64,000 bases of DNA, from the NCBI GenBank assembly GCA_003224085.1, contig QHYK01000046.1:1-64000 (forward strand), in the 5' to 3' direction. Both the position numbers and the translations under genes were made by a program. The number at the start of each line of letters is the position of its first letter. Position 1 is the stretch's first letter. Positions 1-6,621 of this stretch are shown piece by piece. The notes beneath the pieces are model-generated. The model was given only the letters and a program-made list of their open reading frames with translations, was not told the origin of the DNA and did not search any database. The DNA is from Acidobacteriota bacterium (GTDB lineage: Bacteria > Acidobacteriota > Terriglobia > Acidiferrales > UBA7541).

Positions 1-1328
1 TTCGCCAATTCGCGCTCACCTTGGAGAACGTGAATGTCGATGCCTGTCTGGTTGTCCACGCCCGTGGTGTAAAGCTCCTGCGCGCTCGCTGGAATCGTCG
101 AATTGCGCGGAATGATTTTCGCCACGGCGCCGCCGTAGGTCTCGATCCCGAGCGAAAGCGGCGTCACGTCGAGCAGCAGCATGTTTTTCACGCCGCGATC
201 CAAAATATTCGCTTGCACTGCCGCGCCCAGCGCCACCACTTCATCGGGATTCAGTTCCGTGTGCGGCTTGCGGTCGAAATATTCCTGAACCATGCGCCGA
301 ATCAGCGGCGTGCGTGTGGCTCCGCCGACGAGAACCACTTCGTCCATGTCGCTGGGCTTGAGTTGTGCGTCGGCTAGCGCCTCTTTCACCGGGCCCATCG
401 TTCGGTCGACTACGGGACGAATCAACGCTTCCAGCGCGCCTCGCGTGAATTCGTGCGTGAAGACTGTGCCGTTGGGCAACGGGAAGCGCAGCATCGCCGT
501 CTCCGCTTCCGACAACTGATGCTTCATGTTGATAAGCGCTTTGCGCAGTTCCTGTGCCAGCTCTCCATGCGGCGAAAAATCGATCTCATCATGCTGAAGA
601 ATTTTCTCGTGAACAAAAGCTTGCAGCAGGTTGTCAATATCGTCTCCGCCTAGATGCGTGTCGCCGTTGGTCGAAAGCACTTGGTAAATGTCGCCTTCGC
701 TGGTGGAGATGAGCTTCAGCAGGGAAATGTCAAACGTACCGCCGCCTAGGTCGTAAACGGCCACGCGCCCGCGCTGCTTTTCATGCAGGCCATAAGCCAG
801 CGCCGCGGCCGTGGGCTCGTTCACAAGGCGCAGTACTTCAAGGCCAGCGATTTTGCCGGCATCTTTCGTGGCCTGTCGCTGCGCATCGTTGAAATACGCC
901 GGCACCGTAATGACCGCGCGGTCCACGGTTCCGCCAAAATAGGCTTCGGCCCAATTCTTCAACTCGCGCAGGATAAACGCGGAAATTTCCGGCGGCGTGA
1001 GAATCTTTTCTCCAAGCTTCACTCGAATCACGTTCCTGCTTGCCGGATCGATGCGGAACGGAAAGAGTTTGAGCTCGTCCTGAACGTCCGCTGGTCCGCG
1101 GCCCATCAACCGCTTCACCGAATAAATCGTGCGCTCGGGCTGCGTCAGCAACCGTCGCTTCGCCGGCTCGCCCACAATGAAGCTGCCATCGGCATCCATG
1201 CTTACGACCGAAGGGCACAGCGTCGATCCATAAGGACCCGGGATACACTTCGGCTGACCCGTCTGCGCGTCCGTGTACGCAACCAGGCTGTTCGTCGTCC
1301 CAAGGTCGATTCCTACAATCCTTCCCAT
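1..1328 (-). CDS. hscA: Hsp70-family chaperone HscA (3' part outside window)
   Basis: Reverse-strand reading frame that starts at ATG 1328 and is still open at base 1, so only about the first 442 residues are present. The start is a canonical Hsp70 ATPase domain: phosphate-loop motif GIDLGTTNS at residues 5-13, a [13 protein letters not shown] segment, [11 protein letters not shown], and [10 protein letters not shown]. The cut falls within the beginning of the substrate-binding domain, just after [11 protein letters not shown]. It lies 8 bp behind hscB, and the nearby IscU carries an LPPVK motif. This makes it the dedicated iron-sulfur chaperone HscA rather than DnaK. HscA uses ATP to drive cluster release from IscU. 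The symbol rests on context; the ATPase sequence alone would also fit DnaK. Confidence 0.9.
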   Translation of the reverse strand, partial: MGRIVGIDLGTTNSLVAYTDAQTGQPKCIPGPYGSTLCPSVVSMDADGSFIVGEPAKRRLLTQPERTIYSVKRLMGRGPADVQDELKLFPFRIDPASRNVIRVKLGEKILTPPEISAFILRELKNWAEAYFGGTVDRAVITVPAYFNDAQRQATKDAGKIAGLEVLRLVNEPTAAALAYGLHEKQRGRVAVYDLGGGTFDISLLKLISTSEGDIYQVLSTNGDTHLGGDDIDNLLQAFVHEKILQHDEIDFSPHGELAQELRKALINMKHQLSEAETAMLRFPLPNGTVFTHEFTRGALEALIRPVVDRTMGPVKEALADAQLKPSDMDEVVLVGGATRTPLIRRMVQEYFDRKPHTELNPDEVVALGAAVQANILDRGVKNMLLLDVTPLSLGIETYGGAVAKIIPRNSTIPASAQELYTTGVDNQTGIDIHVLQGERELA

Positions 1329-1336
1329 GCTTTCGA

Positions 1337-2023
1337 TCAAACCTCCGCCAATTCCTTGGCCACATTCGTGACCAGATTCCGAATGTACGAGCGGCGATTC
1401 AGCAGTTCATTGAGCTTCGCCATAATTTTCTTCCGCGTCGCAGCGTCGCCAGTGAGAGCAGCATCCCACTGGCGCGCCGCCGATTGCAATTCGCCATCGA
1501 CTTCGTGAAGCTTCTCTTGAAAATTCTTCTCGGCAGCTTCGAGCCGCGCTTTCAATCCCGCCAAATCCTCCCCCGACGCTTTCGCTTCCCGCAATTCAAC
1601 CAGCGATTCGTTCAACTCGAAGACTTCTTCGAGCAATTCCGGCGGTGCCTGCTGTTTCTTCTCGCCCTCCTTGCGTTCGCCCTCGATGGCCAGCAAGTAC
1701 TCGACGCGCGCGAGGGGATCCCGCAACGTGCGATACGCGTCGTTCAACTCCGAGCTGCGCTTCAGCGAAAGCTCGCGCTCTTGTTCCGTCGCGTTCACAA
1801 AATTGTCCGGATGCAGCTTCCAGCTGAGCTGCAGGAACTTCTGCTCCAGCGCGCTCATTTCGATCCACAGCTGTCGCGGCATCTCAAACAAAGCGAAGTA
1901 GTCGATTCCTTTCGGCAATTGCAGCAGCTTCCCGCAACTCGAGCAGAAGTGCGTGCCGAGCGTGCGCTCGTGGCAATTCCAGCAGACCAGAGGCGCTTGT
2001 GCGGATGTCGGGACCGTGCTCAT
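1337..2023 (-). CDS. hscB: Fe-S co-chaperone HscB with N-terminal zinc-knuckle
   Basis: 228-residue J-protein partner of HscA. The J-domain HPD tripeptide is at residues 71-73 and the C-terminal helical IscU-binding region follows ([13 protein letters not shown]). Unusually for a bacterial HscB, the protein begins with two CxxC pairs (C14/C17 and C27/C30; CWNC then CSSC) before the J-domain. This matches the tetracysteine extension of human/mitochondrial HSC20, whereas E. coli HscB lacks it. The gene is separated from iscA by 135 bp containing a terminator-like hairpin, and from hscA by 8 bp. The function call is strong; metal binding by the knuckle is inferred from the cysteines. Confidence 0.93.
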   Translation of the reverse strand: MSTVPTSAQAPLVCWNCHERTLGTHFCSSCGKLLQLPKGIDYFALFEMPRQLWIEMSALEQKFLQLSWKLHPDNFVNATEQERELSLKRSSELNDAYRTLRDPLARVEYLLAIEGERKEGEKKQQAPPELLEEVFELNESLVELREAKASGEDLAGLKARLEAAEKNFQEKLHEVDGELQSAARQWDAALTGDAATRKKIMAKLNELLNRRSYIRNLVTNVAKELAEV

Positions 2024-2063
2024 AAATTTTTCAGGAACTCCTCATGATGCACAAATGAGGCAC

Positions 2064-2100
2064 AAAAAAAGTGGCTGGCGAGCGCGGCTGCCAACCACTT
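2064..2100 (-). terminator. Intrinsic terminator between iscA and hscB
   Basis: Read on the minus strand, an 11-bp stem (2090-2100 pairing with 2069-2079, one G-U-type mismatch) with a 10-nt loop is followed directly by a run of seven T (2064-2070). It lies after iscA and before hscB, so it could end most iscRSUA transcripts or lower hscBA expression. Confidence 0.7.
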
Positions 2101-2134
2101 GTCTGTATCAGCCTGCGTCGCGCTTGGACCGCTT

Positions 2135-2152
2135 GACAGGCTGACGCCTGTC
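2135..2152. repeat. Short inverted repeat (REP-like hairpin)
   Basis: GACAGGC and GCCTGTC arms (7 bp, perfect) around a TGAC loop, just downstream of iscA. With the terminator next to it, this gives two consecutive hairpins in the iscA-hscB gap. It may be a dispersed REP-type element or an mRNA 3' stabiliser; nothing decides between them. Confidence 0.5.
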
Positions 2153-2158
2153 CAACTC

Positions 2159-2533
2159 CTACGCTGTAAAAGAGCTGCCGCAGCCGCAACTCCGCGCCGA
2201 GTTGGGATTCTGGAAAACAAATCCCTGGCGCATGAGCGTCTCTTCGTACTCCAGCGTCGTGCCGTTCAGATACAAAAAACTCTTCGCGTCCACGAAAATG
2301 CGTGCGCCAAATTCTTCGAAGATTTTGTCGCGGTCGCGCGGCTGGGTATCCAGGCGCATCGCGTAAGACAAACCGGAGCAGCCGCCGCCCTGCACGCCGA
2401 CGCGCAGCCCGCCAACTTCCGGCGACACACCTTCTTTTTCTAGCAGCGCCCGAATCATTTTCGCGGCGCGCTCAGTGAGGTGAATCGCGGCGACATTGGG
2501 GATCCCCCCATCTATTTTTGTGTAAGTGTTCAT
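2159..2533 (-). CDS. iscA: A-type iron-sulfur carrier IscA
   Basis: 124-residue A-type carrier (HesB/IscA/ErpA family) that accepts Fe-S clusters from IscU and passes them to apo-proteins. The three conserved ligands are present: C52 in GGGCSGLSY, and C116 and C118 in the C-terminal SCGCGSSF. Family proteins are normally 105-125 residues, so this is full length. It is the fifth gene of the isc cluster, 208 bp after iscU. ErpA is similar in sequence; the name IscA is chosen from operon position. Confidence 0.93.
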   Translation of the reverse strand: MNTYTKIDGGIPNVAAIHLTERAAKMIRALLEKEGVSPEVGGLRVGVQGGGCSGLSYAMRLDTQPRDRDKIFEEFGARIFVDAKSFLYLNGTTLEYEETLMRQGFVFQNPNSARSCGCGSSFTA

Positions 2534-2741
2534 TCTAAAGCACTTAGGCTTTCCTCTAAGCCGTTTAGGATCAACACTTACGCGGTCGCCTGCAAGCGTT
2601 CGCTCTCAAAGCAGTTATCACCTGTTCCGTCATGGCCCTCTACCCCAGGTCAGCTGGGGCGCCGCATGCTGGGATCCCACAAGGAGGGGCGCAGGCGTGG
2701 CGCCACCGGCGGGGACAGGCTACTTTAGTGCGAGCCCTTCC
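2534..2741 (-). other. iscU-iscA intergenic region with hairpins
   Basis: 208 bp without a credible gene. It holds a perfect 6-bp inverted repeat (CCCCAG/CTGGGG, 2643-2659, 5-nt loop) and a perfect 10-bp palindrome GTGGCGCCAC (2697-2706). The rest of the operon is packed to within 20 bp, so this looks like an inserted dispersed element or an RNA-processing or stabilising region. No T-run follows the hairpins on the minus strand, so a terminator is not supported. Confidence 0.5.
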
Positions 2742-3143
2742 CTACGGCCGGCACTTTTCGGCGCCGTGCTTCTTCTTCCAGTCGCCGATGGCGGCCTTGA
2801 TGGCGTCTTCCGCAAGCACGGAACAGTGGATTTTCACCGGCGGAAGGGACAGTTCGCGCACGATGTCCGTGTTCTTGATGGCCATGGCTTCATCTACGGT
2901 CTTGCCCTTCACCCATTCCGTGGCCAGCGAGGAGCTGGCGATGGCCGACCCGCAGCCGAAGGTCTTGAACTTGGCTTCTTCAATGACCTGCGTCTCCGGA
3001 TTGATTTTCATCTGCAGCTTCATCACGTCACCGCACTCGGGCGCCCCGACGAGGCCGGTCCCCACGTTGGGATCGTCCTTGGGGAGGCTGCCCACGTTGC
3101 GGGGATTGTTGTAGTGATCCACTACTTTGTCGCTGTATGCCAT
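2742..3143 (-). CDS. iscU: Iron-sulfur cluster scaffold IscU
   Basis: 133-residue U-type scaffold on which [2Fe-2S] and [4Fe-4S] clusters are built from IscS sulfur. The three ligand cysteines are present: C37 (APECGDV), C64 (FGCGSAI) and C107 (KIHCSVL). The HscA recognition motif LPPVK is at residues 100-104. The ATG shares one base with the stop codon of the upstream small gene (TAATG), implying translational coupling. Length and motifs match the Isc type, not SufU (no zinc-site insertion). Confidence 0.97.
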   Translation of the reverse strand: MAYSDKVVDHYNNPRNVGSLPKDDPNVGTGLVGAPECGDVMKLQMKINPETQVIEEAKFKTFGCGSAIASSSLATEWVKGKTVDEAMAIKNTDIVRELSLPPVKIHCSVLAEDAIKAAIGDWKKKHGAEKCRP

Positions 3144-3445
3144 TACCCGTTGCTCCTTGCGAGATTTGCGAGATTCACGAAACCCGCGCTCTTCACAGCC
3201 TTTTCCGAGAGCGTAACGTTCGGCACGGAAGCCGAGCGGCCCGCGGTCAGCTGGCGAAGAGCATCCTTAATATACTCCGCTCCGAGCCCGAGCATCTTCA
3301 GGAAAGCGCGCACTTGCTGGAGTTCGCGGAATGAGCGCTCACCCCCACTTTCCTCCTCTGCATCGTAGGGCACAAAAGCGACGCGGAAAGCGGCGCCGGT
3401 ACCTGCGATGGAGCGATGGATCCTAATTGTTCCCTCATTTGCCAT
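3143..3445 (-). CDS. Small conserved-looking protein between iscS and iscU, function unknown
   Basis: 100-residue ORF in the operon, 19 bp after iscS and overlapping the iscU start by one base (TAATG). No family was recognised. It has no signal peptide, no transmembrane segment and no cysteine, so it is not itself a cluster ligand protein. An N-terminal beta-rich stretch (TIRIHRSIAGTGAAFRVAFV) is followed by an acidic patch and a helical middle (RELQQVRAFLKMLGLGAEYIKDALRQL). The strict spacing argues that it is translated and made in proportion with IscU. A role as an Isc accessory protein is inference from position only. Confidence 0.75.
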   Translation of the reverse strand: MANEGTIRIHRSIAGTGAAFRVAFVPYDAEEESGGERSFRELQQVRAFLKMLGLGAEYIKDALRQLTAGRSASVPNVTLSEKAVKSAGFVNLANLARSNG

Positions 3446-3464
3446 TGTTTATTTCACAGCCCTT

Positions 3465-4685
3465 CTAGGCGGTTTGCCATTTCATTTTTGAGATGTCGAT
3501 TCCCTCTTTGGCCATTTCGTAGAGCGGCGAAAGTTCGCGGAGTTTGGTGACGACCTGCACCATCTTGTTGATGACATAGTCGACTTCCTCCTGCGTATTG
3601 AAACGGCCCAGTCCGAATCGAATCGAGGTGTGGGCGAGGTCTTCGCCTACACCTAAAGCTTTGAGCACGTAGCTGGGTTCGAGGGTTGCCGATGTACAGG
3701 CGGAACCGCTCGAGACGGCCACATCGTTGATGCCCATGAGCAGCGACTCACCTTCCACGTAGGCGAAGCTCATGTTCAAGTTGTTGGGCAGGCGATGTTC
3801 CATCGAACCGTTGACGTAAACTTCGTCCAGCTTCGCTTCCAGTCCGGCTTTCAGCCGGTCGCGCAGCGCCCGAAGCCGCGCGCTTTCCTCGGGCATCTCT
3901 TTCTGCGCGATTTCGCAGGCTTTGCCCAAACCCACGATGCCAGGCACGTTCAGAGTGCCGGAACGCATGCCGCGCTCGTGACCACCGCCGTCAATAATGG
4001 CCGAGAGTTGCACCCGCGGATTGCGGCGGCGCACGTACAGCGCACCGACGCCCTTGGGTCCATAAATCTTGTGGGCGCTGATGGCCAGCAGGTCGATGTT
4101 GTCCTTCTGGACGTCGACCGGAATCTTGCCCACGGCTTGCACGCCGTCCACAGCCAAGAAAATCCCGCGCTCCTTGGCAATCTTGCCGATTTCCGCGATG
4201 GGGTTAATCACGCCGATTTCATTGTTGGCGTACATAATGGTAATCAAAATCGTCGTCGGCTTGATGGCTGCTTTCAAATCGTCCAGGCTGACGCGCCCAT
4301 CGCGCTGCACGGGCAGGTAAGTCACCTCAAAGTCGTGCTTCTCAAGATTCTTGCAGGTATCGAGCACCGCCTTGTGCTCGATGGACTGCGTGATGATGTG
4401 ATTGCCCTTCTCGCGGTACATTTCCGCGACGCCCTTGATCATCAGGTTGTCGGATTCTGTGGCGCCGCTCGTGAAGACAATCTCCTTCGACGTGGCGTTA
4501 ATCAGCGAAGCCACCTGCTGCCGGGCGTTCTCCACCGCCTCTTCGGCGGTCCAGCCGAAGGAGTGGTTGCGGCTGGCAGCATTGCCGAACTTCCCGGTGA
4601 AATACGGCAGCATTGCTTCCAGCACCCGTGGATCGACTGGGGTGGTCGCGTGATTATCCAGATAAATCGGCAGTGTGACGGCCAT
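3465..4685 (-). CDS. iscS: Cysteine desulfurase IscS
   Basis: 406-residue PLP enzyme that converts cysteine to alanine and supplies persulfide sulfur for Fe-S assembly, tRNA thiolation and other pathways. It has the N-terminal [14 protein letters not shown] motif, the PLP-lysine motif [15 protein letters not shown] near residue 207, and the mobile catalytic cysteine in [18 protein letters not shown]. coli IscS has 404 residues and the same class I loop, so this is full length. The ATG is 14 bp after the iscR stop. Cofactor binding and activity should be normal. Confidence 0.97.
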   Translation of the reverse strand: MAVTLPIYLDNHATTPVDPRVLEAMLPYFTGKFGNAASRNHSFGWTAEEAVENARQQVASLINATSKEIVFTSGATESDNLMIKGVAEMYREKGNHIITQSIEHKAVLDTCKNLEKHDFEVTYLPVQRDGRVSLDDLKAAIKPTTILITIMYANNEIGVINPIAEIGKIAKERGIFLAVDGVQAVGKIPVDVQKDNIDLLAISAHKIYGPKGVGALYVRRRNPRVQLSAIIDGGGHERGMRSGTLNVPGIVGLGKACEIAQKEMPEESARLRALRDRLKAGLEAKLDEVYVNGSMEHRLPNNLNMSFAYVEGESLLMGINDVAVSSGSACTSATLEPSYVLKALGVGEDLAHTSIRFGLGRFNTQEEVDYVINKMVQVVTKLRELSPLYEMAKEGIDISKMKWQTA

Positions 4686-4699
4686 GTTCCCTTTTCTCC

Positions 4700-5140
4700 C
4701 TAAGTTCTTAGTGCCACGAGCGAAGGCTCGTGCGGATCTTCACTACTCATCTGCGCAATGGTGACCGAACTCAACACATTTAGGATGCTTTCATTCACCC
4801 GGCGTAACGGTTCTTTTACCGAACAACGCTCGGTTGCGTCGCAATTCCCGTGGTTCGTCACACAGGAAGTAATCAAGACCGGCCCATCGATGGCGGAAAT
4901 AACCTCCAGCGCGCTGATCTGCGAGGGGTCTTTCGACAATTGGTAGCCCCCGCTCGAACCGTGTTTGGCCGCCACAATGGACTTGTGAGCCAGCTTCTGG
5001 AGCACCTTGGCCATCAGCGTTGCCGAGATGCCGTATTCTTCGGCAATCTCGTTGGCGCTAAAGGCATGGTCGCCACGATGCAGAGCCAGGTGTTTGACGG
5101 CAATCAACCCGTAATCGGCCTTCTTGGAAAGCTTGAACAT
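4700..5140 (-). CDS. iscR: Rrf2-family Fe-S sensing repressor IscR
   Basis: 146-residue Rrf2-family regulator with an N-terminal winged helix-turn-helix ([23 protein letters not shown]-contact region [18 protein letters not shown]; wing [10 protein letters not shown]). The cluster-binding cysteines are C93, C100 and C106 (CX6CX5C), close to the CX5CX5C of E. coli IscR. It is the first gene of the isc operon, as in proteobacteria, so it should repress its own operon when loaded with [2Fe-2S]. Two candidate operator sites and a promoter lie upstream (5171-5295), which supports autoregulation. Rrf2 relatives such as NsrR are alternatives, but the operon settles the call. Confidence 0.93.
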   Translation of the reverse strand: MFKLSKKADYGLIAVKHLALHRGDHAFSANEIAEEYGISATLMAKVLQKLAHKSIVAAKHGSSGGYQLSKDPSQISALEVISAIDGPVLITSCVTNHGNCDATERCSVKEPLRRVNESILNVLSSVTIAQMSSEDPHEPSLVALRT

Positions 5141-5170
5141 CGCGCCAAGACTCTCTCAGTGCCCCCACAT

Positions 5171-5187
5171 ATACGACCGTTCTAGTC
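5171..5187 (-). promoter_or_regulatory. Candidate IscR operator 2 (start-proximal)
   Basis: Plus-strand ATACGACCGTTCTAGTC shares the frame ATACGAC(T/C)...TAGTC with the better site at 5279-5295. It lies immediately downstream of the -10 element of the iscR promoter, where bound repressor would block transcription. Confidence 0.55.
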
Positions 5188-5195
5188 GCAGTTAT

Positions 5196-5225
5196 AATAT
5201 ACTCCGCGGCGCATGCTGAAGTCAA
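5196..5225 (-). promoter_or_regulatory. Sigma70-type promoter of the isc operon
   Basis: Minus strand: -35 TTGACT (5225-5220), 18-bp spacer, -10 TATATT (5201-5196). The predicted transcription start falls near 5189, about 50 bp before the iscR ATG at 5140 and on the edge of operator 2. Confidence 0.7.
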
Positions 5226-5278
5226 CCTCAAGCGGCGAAGATTGTGGCAGCTAAATATCTTGTTTCCATTAGGTTACA

Positions 5279-5295
5279 ATACGACTAAAATAGTC
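5279..5295. promoter_or_regulatory. Candidate IscR operator 1
   Basis: ATACGACTAAAATAGTC. The 13-bp core GACTAAAATAGTC is palindromic and fits the core of the E. coli type 1 IscR consensus (GACTRWWWYAGTC) at every position, although the outer flanks do not match. It is 54 bp upstream of the isc -35 element and could also affect the divergent phosphoesterase gene. Confidence 0.65.
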
Positions 5296-5416
5296 TTAGT
5301 TTGTGATGGTCTTTCCAAACTAACCGTGTGCTCCAAATGGGAATAACTAATTGAAGGAAAGCTTGAAGAGACCTTTACCGGGGCGCGATAATCTCAAGGA
5401 AACGGAAAAGCAGAAA

Positions 5417-6391
5417 ATGCCCAGTTTGTTTGTTTGTAAGAAGTGCCGCAAATTCCTGCAAGCAGCCCGACTCTGCACACTGCCAGCTCTCTTTGTTTGC
5501 GCATCACTGACGGTTCACGCACAAGCCGGCGCCGCCCCGGCGGGAAATCCCCATCAAACGGTTACTCTGGTTGGCGCCGGCGACATCGCTACCTGCAAGC
5601 ACATCGAAAGCGCCAAGGCCACGGCCAAGCTGATCGAAGGGATCCCGGGCACGGTATTCGCTGCCGGCGACTTGGCCTACGAAAAGGGGAGTTCCGAAGA
5701 ATTCAAGGATTGCTATGACCCGGCCTGGGGCGCATTCAAGGACCGCACCAAGCCAGCTTTGGGCAATCATGAATATGGCGACCACCGCGCCGCCGGCTAT
5801 TTCCAATATTGGGGTGCACAGGCCGGACCAGAGGACAAGGGTTATTACAGCTACGATTTGGGGAACTGGCACGTCATCGTGCTAAACACCAACTGCAACA
5901 TCAAAGCGATGGGCGGCTGCGGCCAAGGGTCCCCGCAGGAGACCTGGCTGCGAGAGGACCTGGCGAAGCATCCGACCTCTTGCATTCTCGCCTATGGTCA
6001 CCACCCACTTTTTAGCAGCGGTCTTTTCAAAAAGCACGCTCTACATCCGGAATTGCGGCCTTTCTGGGAGGACCTCTACGCCGCGCATGCGGACCTGTTT
6101 CTCGCAGGCCACGAACACTCTTACGAACGGTTTGCTCCTCAGGATCTGGATGGGAAGCGGGATCCGGCACATGGCATTCGCGAAATCGTGGTGGGCACGG
6201 GAGGAAAGAGTCATGACCCGCTCGGGATGCCCACTCCCAACAGCGAAGTGCGGGAATGGAAGACCTACGGCGTATTGAAACTCACGCTATCGCCCGGGGA
6301 ATATCACTGGGAATTCATTCCGGTCGAAGGCTCGCAGTTCCAAGATTCTGGCGACGGGGTCTGCCACAACGCTCCATCAAGTACAGACTGA
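5417..6391 (+). CDS. Secreted calcineurin-like metallophosphoesterase
   Basis: About 324 residues from ATG 5417. This start is chosen because it gives a clean signal peptide (KKCRKFLQAARLCTLPALFVCASLTVHAQA); an upstream in-frame TTG at 5351 would add 22 residues. The metal-binding signature of the family is complete: GAGDIA, AAGDLAY, LGNHEYG, YGHHPLF and AGHEHSYERF. This resembles purple-acid-phosphatase/alkaline-phosphatase-like enzymes of about 300 residues. It is probably periplasmic or exported and hydrolyses phosphate esters; the substrate is unknown. It is divergent from iscR, so both promoters share the 5141-5416 region with the IscR-like boxes. Confidence 0.85.
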   Translation: MPSLFVCKKCRKFLQAARLCTLPALFVCASLTVHAQAGAAPAGNPHQTVTLVGAGDIATCKHIESAKATAKLIEGIPGTVFAAGDLAYEKGSSEEFKDCYDPAWGAFKDRTKPALGNHEYGDHRAAGYFQYWGAQAGPEDKGYYSYDLGNWHVIVLNTNCNIKAMGGCGQGSPQETWLREDLAKHPTSCILAYGHHPLFSSGLFKKHALHPELRPFWEDLYAAHADLFLAGHEHSYERFAPQDLDGKRDPAHGIREIVVGTGGKSHDPLGMPTPNSEVREWKTYGVLKLTLSPGEYHWEFIPVEGSQFQDSGDGVCHNAPSSTD

Positions 6392-6422
6392 ATCTCGGTG
6401 TTGGTGGCTGCTACCCGCAGCT

Positions 6423-6571
6423 TTACAACATCTTGCGGAACTCCTCGACGCTGATCTTCAAGTCCTTTCGATTGTTTCGCTTTGCGCAGGACACCCCGGG
6501 AGAGTGGGGCAGAAAACGTGGTAGCCGCCTTCTTCTTCTTTCTCGAAGCTCACCTTGAACCTATGTGTCAT
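6423..6571 (-). pseudogene. Broken HicB-like antitoxin remnant
   Basis: From ATG 6571 the frame reads MTHRFKVSFEKEEEGGYHVFCPTLPGCPAQSETIER, typical of the HicB/UPF0150 fold (E-EEGGYHVFCPTLPGC). It then hits TGA. A second frame continues with LKISVEEFRKML and stops at 6423, as expected of a family C-terminus. A frameshift, probably with loss of some codons in the middle, is the simplest reading. No HicA toxin gene is seen on either side, so this is a relic and not a working toxin-antitoxin pair. Confidence 0.6.
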
Positions 6572-6621
6572 CGCCCGACTCCGTTTCCTGAGTATCCTAA
6601 TGCCGATCGAATGAGTCAACC

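Noticed and set aside
838-1365. Long minus-strand ORF of 175 aa over the hscA start
   Set aside because: It is another frame of the hscA gene; its sequence is Arg/Gly-rich without family motifs, while the correct frame reads Hsp70.
3795-4703. 302-aa plus-strand ORF opposite iscS
   Set aside because: Antisense shadow of iscS; no motifs, and the minus strand carries full IscS motifs.
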